Both the position numbers and the translations under genes were made by a program. From Gammaproteobacteria bacterium (GTDB taxonomy: Bacteria; Pseudomonadota; Gammaproteobacteria; SZUA-152): a stretch of 46,383 nucleotides of DNA. Numbering within the stretch: the first letter of the stretch is position 1; each line of letters begins with the position of its first letter. The notes beneath the pieces are model-generated. The model was not told where the DNA came from, did no database searches, and worked only from the letters and a program-made list of their open reading frames with translations. The stretch is from assembly GCA_013152545.1 (NCBI GenBank), contig JAADGF010000034.1, positions 1 through 46,383 on the forward strand. Direction: 5' to 3'. Positions 8,246 through 17,693 of this stretch are shown here, in pieces.

Positions 8246-9781
8246 ATGAGCAACTCGGAATATCGCACATATGATGGTAGCAATAATAATCTTGATAATG
8301 TTGATTGGGGTAAGGCAAATACACCATTGCTAAGAATAACAACGCCAAATTATGCAGATGAAAGTTCTTCTCTTGCGATTCGAGGGCCACGGAACCCCAA
8401 TCCGCGAGATATTAGTAACCAAATATGTCAGCAAAGAAGATCGAGCCCTAATCCGAATCAATTGTCCGATTTTATGTGGGCTTGGGGGCAGTTTCTCGAT
8501 CACGAAATTGATTTGACGGAGCACCTTGAGGATGAAACTGCGGATATAATAACTCCCCGTAACGACCCTCATCTTAAAGGTGCGACGATACCGTTTAGTC
8601 GTTCGCTGTTTGACCCTAGTACTGGGACGGGTGCGAACAATCCGCGGCAACAAATTAATCAAATTTCCGCTTATATTGATGCGAGCAATGTGTACGGTTC
8701 CAGTGTGGAGCGGGCAAATGCACTTAGGGCCTTTGATGGTACCGGCCGGTTAAAAACCAGTGCTGCCGATGTTGGTGAGTTACTTCCTTATAATGTCAAC
8801 GGATTGGAGAATGCGGCTCAGCCAAATATGCAAGCCTCGGAACTTTATGTGGCGGGGGATATTCGTGCTAATGAAAATGCAGTGTTAGCATGTATGCACA
8901 CTTTGTTTGTGCGAGAGCATAACCGGTTATGCCTGGATATTGTAACTTGCCAGCCAGAAATGATTGGTAACGATGAGGCTGTTTTTCAACGGGCACGCAC
9001 AATTGTGAGTGGCCTCATGCAATCTATTACCTACAACGAGTTTTTGCCAGCATTAATGGGTTTTAATGCGCTTTCGCCCTATACGGGTTATAAGCCTAAT
9101 GTTAACGCCTCCGTTGCGAATGTTTTCTCTACAGCCGCATATCGCCTAGGCCATAGCATGTTGTCAAGCGCCATTCGCCTGGGTACCGAAGGACGAAGTC
9201 TTGCATTGAGAGACACATTTTTCAAGCCTTTTCTGGTCAACCTATATGGTATCGAGCCTTTCTTGAGTGGTTTGTCAGTTCAAGTGATGCAAGATATTGA
9301 TGCTCAAATTATAGATGACGTGCGTAGCTTTCTGTTTGGTCCGCCTAATCCTGAACGTCAGCAATTATTGGATCTTCCTGCACTTAATATTCAACGAGGT
9401 CGGGATCATGGGCTGCCAGGTTACAATCAATGCCGAGAAGATTATAATTTAGTTCGGTTTTGTGATTTTTCGGATGTCACAAAAAATGAAAGGCTGCAAC
9501 GGAGATTAAAAAATCTATACAAAGATGTGGATCACATCGATCCGTGGATTGGTGGTCTTGTGGAGGACCATATGAAGGGTGGTAATATCGGTGAGTTTAT
9601 ATTTACGGTTCTTAAAGATCAATTTGAGAGGTTACGTGATGGTGATCGTTTTTGGTATCAAAATGATCCCGCTCTTTCTCGAGAACGTCAAATCGAAATA
9701 GAGAACACGCGCCTGGCTGACGTTGTTCGGCGTAATACTACTATCAGGGATATCTCAGACAACGTGTTTGTAGTGAGTTAG
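8246..9781 (+). CDS. Animal-type haem peroxidase (peroxinectin/cyclooxygenase superfamily)
   Basis: This 511-residue protein belongs to the animal haem peroxidase superfamily, which uses hydrogen peroxide to oxidise halides or organic substrates. The distal helix reads WGQFLDHEIDLT with His86 as the likely distal histidine. The helix AAYRLGHSML carries the proximal haem ligand His303, and LNIQRGRDHGLPGYN is the superfamily hallmark. The early PRNPNPRDISN stretch is also typical. No N-terminal signal peptide is present, as in many bacterial members, so export would need another route. It is divergent from the unknown 509-residue protein and followed by a DoxX-like membrane protein gene after 118 bases. 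Bacterial members are patchily distributed, which suggests horizontal transfer, but this copy is not obviously atypical in base composition. Confidence 0.93.
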   Translation: MSNSEYRTYDGSNNNLDNVDWGKANTPLLRITTPNYADESSSLAIRGPRNPNPRDISNQICQQRRSSPNPNQLSDFMWAWGQFLDHEIDLTEHLEDETADIITPRNDPHLKGATIPFSRSLFDPSTGTGANNPRQQINQISAYIDASNVYGSSVERANALRAFDGTGRLKTSAADVGELLPYNVNGLENAAQPNMQASELYVAGDIRANENAVLACMHTLFVREHNRLCLDIVTCQPEMIGNDEAVFQRARTIVSGLMQSITYNEFLPALMGFNALSPYTGYKPNVNASVANVFSTAAYRLGHSMLSSAIRLGTEGRSLALRDTFFKPFLVNLYGIEPFLSGLSVQVMQDIDAQIIDDVRSFLFGPPNPERQQLLDLPALNIQRGRDHGLPGYNQCREDYNLVRFCDFSDVTKNERLQRRLKNLYKDVDHIDPWIGGLVEDHMKGGNIGEFIFTVLKDQFERLRDGDRFWYQNDPALSRERQIEIENTRLADVVRRNTTIRDISDNVFVVS

Positions 9782-9899
9782 TTTATCTGTATTGATCACT
9801 GTCCGGCCCTTTTGTTTATGTTTGGTAACGTTGCTTGTTTATCAGGTCATAAACCGGGCAGGATAGTGCTTTCAATGCAAGAACAATAGGTGGCACGAA

Positions 9900-11300
9900 A
9901 TGAAGAATGAATTTACTAATAGCAGTGATGGTTATGTTGGGGTGATTTTTTTTAAGGTTTTTCTTTGTTTGCTAAAGTGTAATCAATTATTAATCTATAC
10001 AATATGCCGTAAATTTCATGTCTTTGCCAAGTTGTTTTTTAGTATGGCAATTTTTTATCCTGTGGCTGGTTCTGCGCATGTGAAGTGGTTTGCCGATCCC
10101 AGTAAAGAAATTGTTGTGTCGGATGATAATTGGTTTATTTATTCAATAGTGTGGGCAGTTATTGCTGCAAGTATTGTAATGGTTGGCGTTTTTTTGGAAA
10201 AAAAACTGACTAAAACGTTGGCAGCTCGAAGTTTAGTCAACAGTACGCATCATTTTTCTGAAAAATTTGAGTATAGTGCTGCATCCATATTCAGTATTCT
10301 TATTGGTGTATATTTCTTAACAGCGGCGTACCATGGTTTTTTGTTTTCCCTTAATTTAGATGACGTAGGTCAATGGCATTCCGTTTTAATTGGCATTGAA
10401 GCGTTTGTTGGTTTTAGTTTTTTATTTGGTATCGGTGTTCGGCAGTCGTCATTGGTATTTTTGATGCTTTGGGTATTTTCGTTGTTTTATGTGGGTGCGT
10501 TAAATACGTTGGAGAATCTGGGGTTGCTCGGTATCGCAATATTTGTTTTGATCTACGGCAGGAGATATTTTCGGTATACACGAGAAGATATAGCACTACA
10601 CGACTTGAATGTATTAGCTCGGCGATACGCTATCCCAGTATTGCGTGTGGCGATAGGTGTCAATTTAATATTGTTGGGTTTTTCAGAAAAAATTCTTCGA
10701 CCTGATCTAGGGCTTTCTTTTCTAGAAGAGCACCCCTGGAATTTTATGAAAAACTATGGTCTAGAATGGTATTCTGATTATCTTTTTGTGTTTTCGGCCG
10801 GAGCCGTTGAAATTATTTTAGGGTTAGTACTTACATTGGGTATATTGACAAGAGTGTGTGCCGGTGTGATTGCCATTATTTTTCTGATACCACCTTTTTT
10901 TATGGGAGTGTCAGAGTTGGTGGGGCATATGCCACATTTGTCAATTATTGTGATTCTTATACTGTTCGGGTCTGGTGATGTACTAACACTACGGAGCACC
11001 TCGGCAACTCAGCGTATGGACGGTACAATTCCTCAGTACAATCGTATTAAATTCACGAATGTGTCTGTGTCAAAATTACCGATTAGCATTGTACAAAGCC
11101 GTAATAAATTGAGTCGGGGTAACATCAATATTGCAGGAAAGCGTCGTAGAACCAGCAACAGAGCATCGGTGAATAAATCTCGGATACCTTATCTTTCACC
11201 AGTGCTTTCGGGTAAAAACACCAATCGATCAAAGGTGTTAAGGCCACACCGGTTGTATTTGCCTGTTTATCATGATCGGGGAAAGAAAAATGAGGGGTGA
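9900..11300 (+). CDS. DoxX-like integral membrane protein
   Basis: The 466-residue product has an N-terminal hydrophobic segment, the sequence SAHVKWFADPS, a long cytoplasmic or periplasmic loop and then about eight to nine membrane helices. The second half (RRYAIPVLRVAIGVNLILLGFSEK to the end of the membrane part) resembles the DoxX/SURF4-like fold, including the G-F-x-E-K feature. The last ~90 residues form a basic, serine- and arginine-rich tail that is unusual for the family. DoxX-like proteins are linked to redox and respiratory functions, but their reactions are mostly unknown. The gene follows the haem peroxidase on the same strand, so a shared role in peroxide or redox metabolism is possible. 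Confidence 0.7.
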   Translation: MKNEFTNSSDGYVGVIFFKVFLCLLKCNQLLIYTICRKFHVFAKLFFSMAIFYPVAGSAHVKWFADPSKEIVVSDDNWFIYSIVWAVIAASIVMVGVFLEKKLTKTLAARSLVNSTHHFSEKFEYSAASIFSILIGVYFLTAAYHGFLFSLNLDDVGQWHSVLIGIEAFVGFSFLFGIGVRQSSLVFLMLWVFSLFYVGALNTLENLGLLGIAIFVLIYGRRYFRYTREDIALHDLNVLARRYAIPVLRVAIGVNLILLGFSEKILRPDLGLSFLEEHPWNFMKNYGLEWYSDYLFVFSAGAVEIILGLVLTLGILTRVCAGVIAIIFLIPPFFMGVSELVGHMPHLSIIVILILFGSGDVLTLRSTSATQRMDGTIPQYNRIKFTNVSVSKLPISIVQSRNKLSRGNINIAGKRRRTSNRASVNKSRIPYLSPVLSGKNTNRSKVLRPHRLYLPVYHDRGKKNEG

Positions 11301-11750
11301 TACTTTTAACAACCCTGTCGTCAGGGATGGCTATATTATTGAAAGGTTTAAGAGTTTTTCGGTGTGATGAGGTTGCTTTTGTTGGCGTAGCGTCTGCTTT
11401 GGGCTCGCGCCAACATTATTTTCATTTGTTGCTTTTTTCTTGCGTTCAATTGAGCTTGAGATGTCTATTTTTTTGCATTCAAGGAACGTGCACGTTCCTT
11501 AGGCAGTGAAATAACGAGGACTTTGTTGAAATTATTTTGGTGTTACCCTTCAGCGTGATTACTTCACGCTACGTATTATTAATGTGTTGGTTGAACGTTG
11601 ATCATATTCGTGTGGCATACCTGTACTAAAGTAGCAGGTGGAGTTATCTTCACATTGTTGTAAACTTTTTTTAAACAATCAGTGCTACTATCGGTGGTCC
11701 ATTATTATTAAACATATTTAATTGAACCTTACCAAGGAAAGGAGCTTTTT
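11301..11750. other. 450-bp intergenic region with two palindromes
   Basis: No gene is supported. It holds the 20-bp palindrome at 11481-11500 and a small hairpin at 11552-11570 (agcgtga, loop, tcacgct) without a T-run. The promoter of the secreted-protein gene should lie at its right end, and AAGGAAAGGAG precedes that start codon. Confidence 0.5.
11481..11500. repeat. Family B perfect 20-bp palindrome, copy 1
   Basis: The sequence aaggaacgtgcacgttcctt is a perfect palindrome. Another near-complete copy lies at 17411-17432, with half-copies at 29694-29710 and 38931-38947. All are intergenic or at gene ends. Confidence 0.75.
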
Positions 11751-12881
11751 ATGCGATACATGAATCGATGTTCATTTGCTGCAATCATCGGCTGTTTGAT
11801 TTTTCCGTTGTCGATTACGGTGCAGGCGGAAACGGAAACCCGCGCAGACCTATCTGCTTTTGATAACTTGGGGGGCTACGATCGTAGTCGCGCTAAAGAA
11901 GAGTTAAGTGGAGGAACTTTTAAATTCAAACAACGTGAACTGCTGGAATTGGAGTCGGTCGACAAAGTCAGTATTGAGCGCTTAGCGAATACCTATGCTA
12001 AGACTGACCCTGTTTTTCGTAAATACCGGTATTTTCCTATTTTACCGGGAGGGGTGGATCATCTTGCTGCGGGAACCGGTACTCGCAATGCGGGTTATGG
12101 TACTATTCGCCTTAGAGGGGTCGTGCCGGGTGCTGTTCCGGTAAGTGCGTTTTTATACTGGGGAGGTATTGAAGCATCGCCAGCCCCAACTCAGGCAGTA
12201 AGTTTTCAAGGTAAAAAAGTGCTTGGGCTGAGCCTTGGCAATGCGGCGCAACCGTGTTGGAATCCAGCAGGAACATTTGTTGCCTACCGGGCTAACGTAT
12301 TGCCGTTATTATTGGCCGGTATCAATGGTGATTATAGCATCGCAAAACTGCCGAGTGCGATTACTAATGGACAAAACCCCTGGGGTAGCGGTCAGAACAC
12401 TCGATTACCGCTATCTGAAGGTGCCAGTCTAGTGGTGTTGTATTCACATGCGAGTATCCCTAATGATTCTTTTGTGGAGATTCATCACCCGATGCAGATG
12501 TTTGCTGGCAATGCCACATTCTCCCATTTTTTAACTCGTACGGTGTTGAATAACACGGCACTTAAACACACGCGGTTGGGTGCGGACGGCCAGGCAGGCG
12601 CTGGGGTAAACCATATACCATTCCTGTCGGACGAGCGTAGCTTTATTGGTGGTTTCCCGGGACTTCTCACCCAGATTAAGGGTGATGGTGTTATTGTCCC
12701 CTATGGTAACAGGGATTCAGATTGGAACGGTTACGACGGCGAACCGCTGAATCAACTTTGGGATACGCATACGCAGTCAGTGCCTGGCAGTATTCCTAAT
12801 GGTTTTGCCAGTTATCAGGTATCTTACCGAGCTAATGGTGATTGCATTGTCCCGGTGGCGCATGTATTGACGGCACGTTAA
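11751..12881 (+). CDS. Secreted protein, resembles DUF3344-type beta proteins
   Basis: The 376-residue product starts with a signal peptide, with a likely cleavage after VQA near residue 26. The mature part is rich in Gly, Ser, Pro and aromatic residues. It carries a segment with VSAFLYWGGIEA followed later by LSEGASLVVLYSH and a DSDWNGYDGEPLNQLWDTHT block. These resemble uncharacterised secreted beta-rich proteins (DUF3344-like), but I cannot confirm the assignment. AAGGAAAGGAG precedes the ATG. It lies alone between intergenic regions and a weak hairpin follows it. A surface or periplasmic location is the safest inference. Confidence 0.65.
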   Translation: MRYMNRCSFAAIIGCLIFPLSITVQAETETRADLSAFDNLGGYDRSRAKEELSGGTFKFKQRELLELESVDKVSIERLANTYAKTDPVFRKYRYFPILPGGVDHLAAGTGTRNAGYGTIRLRGVVPGAVPVSAFLYWGGIEASPAPTQAVSFQGKKVLGLSLGNAAQPCWNPAGTFVAYRANVLPLLLAGINGDYSIAKLPSAITNGQNPWGSGQNTRLPLSEGASLVVLYSHASIPNDSFVEIHHPMQMFAGNATFSHFLTRTVLNNTALKHTRLGADGQAGAGVNHIPFLSDERSFIGGFPGLLTQIKGDGVIVPYGNRDSDWNGYDGEPLNQLWDTHTQSVPGSIPNGFASYQVSYRANGDCIVPVAHVLTAR

Positions 12882-13433
12882 AACCGGTCTATGCTCGTTG
12901 TTTTTTGCAGCCCTTGGACGTATTGTTCAGGGGCTGTTATGTTTTATGTGTGTTATTTTATACTGCGGGCGAGCTGTCTTGGAGAGGCGCCTGTTGATTA
13001 TCAATAGGAATCTCAGTGAATAATCATCACGGTTATCCTTGCCTTTGGTGGTGGCCCACTAAGAATTACGATTGGCCACCACGCCAGTCGTTCTATTTAC
13101 AGGTAGTTTCGCTTACAAATAGGGTTGTCGCCTTTATTTGAAATAAGCTGAAAAATCTTCACGATAAACCGAGTGGTATAATCATTGGCGAGCCAGCCAA
13201 ATAAATGCCTTGCTACGTTCGTCCGCCGTAGTTGAATACTGTAATTATTCCCCTCCCCCTTGTTATAATCGAAGAAAAGTCAATACGTTACCAAGTTGTA
13301 ATTGTCAATCGGCAGTTTTCGTTATCTGGAAACGGTAGTAAAATGTTCAAGTGTCAACAAGCCTAGCCAAGGGTTTATCGCTTCAAGTTTAATTAGGATA
13401 CTATACTGATCTCAACATGATAATGTAGATGAT

Positions 13434-13461
13434 ATACTCATAGCGTTTGAAATTTAGGTGT
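13434..13461 (-). repeat. Family A interspersed motif, copy 2 (reverse)
   Basis: Read on the minus strand this contains cacctaaatttcaaacgcta followed by tgagtat, matching the motif found at 831 and 28722. It faces copy 3, whose left end is about 18 bp away. The pair makes an imperfect palindrome of about 73 bp. Confidence 0.6.
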
Positions 13462-13478
13462 AAATATGACGTGCGGTT

Positions 13479-13506
13479 ATATCTAAATCTCAATCGTTAT
13501 GGGTGT
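13479..13506 (+). repeat. Family A interspersed motif, copy 3
   Basis: The core taaatctcaatcgttatggg is identical to that of copy 1 at 831-858. It lies about 65 bp upstream of the purT start codon, inside the likely promoter region. Confidence 0.65.
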
Positions 13507-13569
13507 AGTTGGAGCGATATAAAATATTGCAGGAAAATCAATTATGGTTAGCTATTATGGGGGTAGAAA

Positions 13570-14781
13570 ATGATTATCGGAACACCGCTTGCTGCAAACA
13601 GTAAAAAAGTGATGTTACTCGGTAGTGGTGAGCTGGGTAAAGAGTTTGTGATTGCTCTACAGCGTTTGGGAATGGAGGTGGTGGCGGTGGATCGTTATCC
13701 TGGTGCACCGGGCTATGCGGTTGCGCATCGTGCGCACACTATTAATATGTTAGATGGAAAGGCGCTGCGAGCACTTATTAACGAAGAAATGCCGCATATT
13801 ATTGTTCCGGAAATTGAAGCCATTGCAACTGATACACTGGCGGAGATCGAGTCCGAAGGACTTGTTGAAATTATTCCAACAGCAAAGGCGGTGCAGTACA
13901 CTTTGAATAGGGAAGGTATACGGCGCCTGGCAGCGGAGACCCTGGAACTGCGTACGTCACGCTATGCCTTTGCTGATAATTTAAAGCAACTACAGGTGAC
14001 GATTGACAGTGACGTGGGTTACCCTTGCATAGTAAAACCGGTTATGTCCTCTTCAGGTAAAGGCCAGTCATTAGTTGAAGTATCCGGGGATATTGAAAAG
14101 GCATGGCATTATGCGATGAATGCTGGCAGGGTCAAGGGTGGGCGGGTGATCGCCGAAGAGAAAATTGATTTCGATTTCGAAATTACCTTACTGACAATTC
14201 GTGCCTGCAATAAAAATGGTGTAGTAGTGACTTATTTTTGTGACCCCGTAGGTCATATTCAAACGGCAGGTGATTACGTGGAAAGCTGGCAACCGCAGCC
14301 AATGTCAGGCAAGGCACTACGGCATGCTCAGCAAATGGCAAAAAAAGTCACGGATAGCCTCGGTGGTCGTGGCTTGTTTGGTGTTGAGTTGTTTGTTAAG
14401 GGTGACGACGTCTGGTTTAACGAAGTTAGTCCGCGCCCTCACGATACCGGCATGGTTACTATGGTTAGCCAATATCAAAGTGAGTTTGCATTGCATGCCC
14501 GTGCCATACTTGGGTTTCCGGTAGATACGCGGCTGCGGACACCGGGCGCGAGTGCTGTTATTTATGGTGGTTTTAATGGTGCGCCCATTGCATATGATGG
14601 TGTTGCTGAGGCGTTGCAAGATCCACAGGTGGAAATCAGGCTGTTTGGTAAGCCGGAGGCCTATGTCAAGCGACGTATGGGGGTGGCGCTGGCATTTGGT
14701 CATGATACGACTAATGCCCGTGAACGAGCCAATCGAGCCGCCAATTGTGTTAAATGCCGTAAAGCGATTTTTTCTGATTAA
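13570..14781 (+). CDS. purT: Formate-dependent phosphoribosylglycinamide formyltransferase (GAR transformylase 2)
   Basis: PurT is an ATP-grasp enzyme that makes formylglycinamide ribonucleotide from GAR, formate and ATP in the third step of purine synthesis. The 403-residue length is close to the usual ~395. The N-terminal [13 protein letters not shown] dinucleotide-like loop and [18 protein letters not shown] are characteristic. The ATP-grasp core has [16 protein letters not shown], and [15 protein letters not shown] is the signature near residue 295. The C-terminal MGVALAFG and NRAANCVK segments are normal. GGGGGTAG lies just upstream of the ATG. The gene stands alone, with family A repeats in its upstream region. 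Confidence 0.97.
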   Translation: MIIGTPLAANSKKVMLLGSGELGKEFVIALQRLGMEVVAVDRYPGAPGYAVAHRAHTINMLDGKALRALINEEMPHIIVPEIEAIATDTLAEIESEGLVEIIPTAKAVQYTLNREGIRRLAAETLELRTSRYAFADNLKQLQVTIDSDVGYPCIVKPVMSSSGKGQSLVEVSGDIEKAWHYAMNAGRVKGGRVIAEEKIDFDFEITLLTIRACNKNGVVVTYFCDPVGHIQTAGDYVESWQPQPMSGKALRHAQQMAKKVTDSLGGRGLFGVELFVKGDDVWFNEVSPRPHDTGMVTMVSQYQSEFALHARAILGFPVDTRLRTPGASAVIYGGFNGAPIAYDGVAEALQDPQVEIRLFGKPEAYVKRRMGVALAFGHDTTNARERANRAANCVKCRKAIFSD

Positions 14782-14988
14782 TGGTGCTTGATTTGTAGTG
14801 GCTTGGCGAATATGTTCTATTATTTCAGTAGGTTATTTCTGTTTTTCTGGGCGCAATTGATTTAAATTTAACCTGTAATGGCACAAGGTCTTTGTCCGCT
14901 GGTGGTTAAATTACCTACCAAATGGTCTTGTGATATCTGTCTTGAAGCAATATTCTGTTAACTAAATCGATTGTCAAAATAGATTATC

Positions 14989-15690
14989 ATGACTGATAAG
15001 AAGATAAGTAAATCTCATCATAGCGATATCGGTGCTTTTTTGAAACATGTTGCGCAAACACCTCTGGTAAAAACCAGCGGTAAGCGCGGACGTCTTGTTT
15101 TTGCAATGGATGCAACAGCCAGCCGAGCGGCCAGTTGGGATCAGGCTTGTCAAATCCAAGGGGAGATGTTTCAGCAAACGGCGTCTTTGGGTGGTTTAGA
15201 AATCCAGTTATGTTTTTATCGGGGATTTGCCGAATTTCATGCATCGCCGTGGTATACCGGTTCGGCTGATTTGCTGAAATGCATGTCGGCTGTGCGTTGT
15301 CTCGGCGGGCATACGCAGATTGTACGCCTGATTCGCCATACTATAGTAGAAACTAAACGTCAAAAAGTGGATGCTTTGGTGTTTGTAGGGGACTGTATGG
15401 AGGAAAGTGTGGATGATTTATGCCAATTAGGTGGTGAGTTGTCTTTGCTTGGTGTACCGATGTTTTTATTCCACGAAGGAGGGGAGTCCACTGCTGCTAT
15501 GGCATTTCGTCAATTGGCCCAAATAACCAACGGTGCTTATTCTCCATTTGACGCGAACAGTGCTCAACAGCTAAAAGAGTTGCTGAGCGCCGTAGCTGTC
15601 TATGCGGCCGGTGGTCGTAAGGCATTGGACAATTTCAATAAACGCAAGGGCCGCGCTGTATTGAAGCTAACCCGCCAGCGTCAACGTTAG
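14989..15690 (+). CDS. VWA-like domain protein
   Basis: The 233-residue cytoplasmic protein looks like a stand-alone von Willebrand A fold. After [13 protein letters not shown], in which DATAS fits the metal-ion-dependent adhesion site form DxTxS, it continues with alternating strands and helices, including [13 protein letters not shown], where Asp could complete the site, and a conserved-looking [12 protein letters not shown] domains usually assemble protein complexes. The gene is followed after 28 bases by a membrane J-domain protein gene on the same strand, so the two probably work together, for example in a chaperone-linked assembly. No start-site ribosome-binding sequence stands out. Confidence 0.78.
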   Translation: MTDKKISKSHHSDIGAFLKHVAQTPLVKTSGKRGRLVFAMDATASRAASWDQACQIQGEMFQQTASLGGLEIQLCFYRGFAEFHASPWYTGSADLLKCMSAVRCLGGHTQIVRLIRHTIVETKRQKVDALVFVGDCMEESVDDLCQLGGELSLLGVPMFLFHEGGESTAAMAFRQLAQITNGAYSPFDANSAQQLKELLSAVAVYAAGGRKALDNFNKRKGRAVLKLTRQRQR

Positions 15691-15718
15691 CAAAACGAAT
15701 AAGGCTTGGGTTTCAATT

Positions 15719-16474
15719 TTGCGTACTATTGTATTATTGTTTGCCGTTGTATTACTTGTGCTTATAACTCGTATGCTGCTGCGCAGTTCTTCCACTAGCC
15801 TGAAACAGTTCGGGCAATGGGTGTTGGTTGCTGCTGGTGTTGGTTTGTTTTTGTTGTTGCTGGTTACGGGGCGCTTACATTGGGTGTTTGCATTTATTGC
15901 TGCAATTGTGCCTTTTTTGTATCGTTTATTACCTTTATTGCGATATGCTCCTTTTTTGCATAATATCTACAAGCGATTTCAAACGACAAAACAAAACAAT
16001 AGGGGGCCGTCAGTCAGTCAGACTTCCACGGTTCAGTCGCGGTTTTTGCGCATGGTGTTAAATCTTGACAGTGGTGATATGGATGGCGAGGTGTTGGAAG
16101 GGCAATTCGAAGGCAGTCAGTTAAGTTCATTGATGCTTGATAAATTATTGATTTTGCTGACCGAGTGTCGTGTGGACCAGGAATCTACCGCATTGTTAAT
16201 CGCTTATTTGGATCGGCAGCATGAAAATTGGCGTGAACAGATTGACGCAGAAGAGGTTGGTGGCGAGTCATATGATGATGCCAGTGCTACTGGTCGCGGG
16301 GATATGACCATCAATGAAGCCTATGACATATTAGGTTTGACACCGCAGGCCAGCGAGCAAGATATTGTTGCAGCACATCGGCGATTAATGCAAAAAATGC
16401 ACCCTGATCGTGGTGGTTCCACTTATCTTGCGGCAAAAATTAATCTGGCAAAGGAGTTATTGTTAAATAGCTAG
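15719..16474 (+). CDS. Membrane-anchored J-domain protein
   Basis: The 251-residue product has two or three hydrophobic segments in the first ~85 residues and a J domain at the C-terminus (about 195-250), with [13 protein letters not shown] and the HPD motif in [10 protein letters not shown] domains stimulate the ATPase of DnaK-type chaperones. A membrane anchor with a C-terminal J domain resembles the TIM14/DnaJ-like group and points to a co-chaperone acting at the inner membrane. I accept the TTG start at 15719 because it keeps the first hydrophobic segment whole; the next ATG would cut it. It is 28 bases from the VWA gene. Confidence 0.85.
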   Translation: MRTIVLLFAVVLLVLITRMLLRSSSTSLKQFGQWVLVAAGVGLFLLLLVTGRLHWVFAFIAAIVPFLYRLLPLLRYAPFLHNIYKRFQTTKQNNRGPSVSQTSTVQSRFLRMVLNLDSGDMDGEVLEGQFEGSQLSSLMLDKLLILLTECRVDQESTALLIAYLDRQHENWREQIDAEEVGGESYDDASATGRGDMTINEAYDILGLTPQASEQDIVAAHRRLMQKMHPDRGGSTYLAAKINLAKELLLNS

Positions 16475-16603
16475 TGCCCTGGTTTATCGATTCTATAGGG
16501 CGTCGAGCAACCGTGAGCAGGTGCCTATATTGTATTCTGGCGCATACACTAAAGATGTGGCAGGGTCGATGAAGCAATTATTACAATCAGCAAGGGATAG
16601 CAA

Positions 16604-17386
16604 ATGCAGCAACATCAACAAGTAGCGCTACCTTTTGAATTCCAGGAATACACTATCCGCGAAAGTAAACGGGCAAAAAAATTACAATTGTCTGTGTCAC
16701 CTATCGGGAAAGTTGAAGTTATTGTGCCGGCCGGCATGGATCACAGGCAAATACCTGTTTTTGTTGCGAGGCATCGTACCTGGATCAAACAGTCACTGAG
16801 ACGTATTCATCAACAGCGAAGCTCAGTGTTGGATGCTGTTTTACCGCAACAAATTGTGTTTTCGGCTACCCAGCAGCAGTGGCAGGTAAGTTATCTGATG
16901 GGGAGCGATAATCACATGAACGAGTTAGCGGGTTCGAATGTAACAGGCGTAAATGCAGGTGAGGCGATAAATCCTGGTTTAGATGATTGCTATTTATTGC
17001 AACTGTCGATAAAAAATGAACATTACGCACTTTCCATGTTGAGTGATTGGTTAACGGAAAAAGCCAGACAAATACTGACACCCTGGATGCAAGACCTTAG
17101 CAGAGAAACAGGGTTAGCTTTTAATTCTGTCGCAGTCCGTGCCCAAAAAACCCGCTGGGGTAGCTGTTCTTCCAAAAAATCGATTAACCTTAATCGTGCT
17201 TTATTGTTTCTGGAGCCGGAGCTTGTACGGTATGTACTGGTACATGAATTATGTCATACCCGACACCTGAATCATTCGGCGCTTTACTGGGCCTTGGTTG
17301 AGTATTATGAGCCAAATTACAAAACATTGGATACGGCACTGAATAAAGCTACCTACCTAATACCTCGCTGGGCGTACCCTCAATAA
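16604..17386 (+). CDS. YgjP-type (DUF45) zinc metallopeptidase
   Basis: The 260-residue cytoplasmic protein belongs to the YgjP/DUF45 family of putative zinc peptidases. The diagnostic block is VRAQKTRWGSCS followed by LVHELCHTRHLNHSALYW. His214 and His218 of HELCH and His224 of NHS are the likely zinc ligands and Glu215 the catalytic base. The N-terminal half has the ESKRAKKLQLSVSP and VIVPAG elements usual for the family. An acidic, glycine-rich stretch near 105-130 looks like an insertion. AAGG lies upstream of the ATG. The substrates of this family are poorly known. Confidence 0.9.
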   Translation: MQQHQQVALPFEFQEYTIRESKRAKKLQLSVSPIGKVEVIVPAGMDHRQIPVFVARHRTWIKQSLRRIHQQRSSVLDAVLPQQIVFSATQQQWQVSYLMGSDNHMNELAGSNVTGVNAGEAINPGLDDCYLLQLSIKNEHYALSMLSDWLTEKARQILTPWMQDLSRETGLAFNSVAVRAQKTRWGSCSSKKSINLNRALLFLEPELVRYVLVHELCHTRHLNHSALYWALVEYYEPNYKTLDTALNKATYLIPRWAYPQ

Positions 17387-17693
17387 CGTAAATTGCCGAA
17401 CCGTGGGCATTAAGGAACGTGCACGTTCCTAAGTATATGTGCTTGGCGGAGCATTTATTGTAAAAAGCGCGATATGGAACGGCGATGCTGTAATGATTAC
17501 GTCTGGTTTGCGTCTGCTATAGCAATCGATCAGTATAATAGGTTCGTCGTGTTTAGAATATGCTGATGCAGTGTAATGCTGGAGGGGCGGGTGTTTAGTC
17601 ATCTTGTTTATAATTTTTGTTTATAAATTAAGTAAGTGCTTTTTAGGCAAAGGTGGCAGGTTTGTTAACGGTAACATCAATTAAGGTAAAAAT
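17387..17693. other. 307-bp intergenic region
   Basis: The region holds a family B palindrome at 17411-17432 about 25 bases after the metallopeptidase stop codon. The remainder is AT-rich and probably carries the promoter of the fusion gene that follows. TTAAGG precedes that start codon. Confidence 0.5.
17411..17432. repeat. Family B palindrome, copy 2
   Basis: The centre ggaacgtgcacgttcc is identical to that of copy 1 at 11481-11500, with small differences only at the ends. Confidence 0.75.

Larger units (their letters stand above)
12882..13569. other. 688-bp intergenic region upstream of purT
   Basis: No gene is supported. Just after the secreted-protein gene, cagccc at 12908-12913 can pair with gggctg at 12931-12936, a weak terminator candidate without a clean T-run. 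The right part holds two inverted copies of the family A motif. The purT promoter is expected between them and the start codon. Confidence 0.5.

Noticed and set aside
11297-11509. A 70-codon open frame after the DoxX-like gene
   Set aside because: It runs through the 20-bp palindrome, has no domain and its composition looks non-coding.
14882-14932. Possible hairpin after purT (cacaag paired with cttgtg)
   Set aside because: The stem is only six base pairs with a long loop and no T-run.
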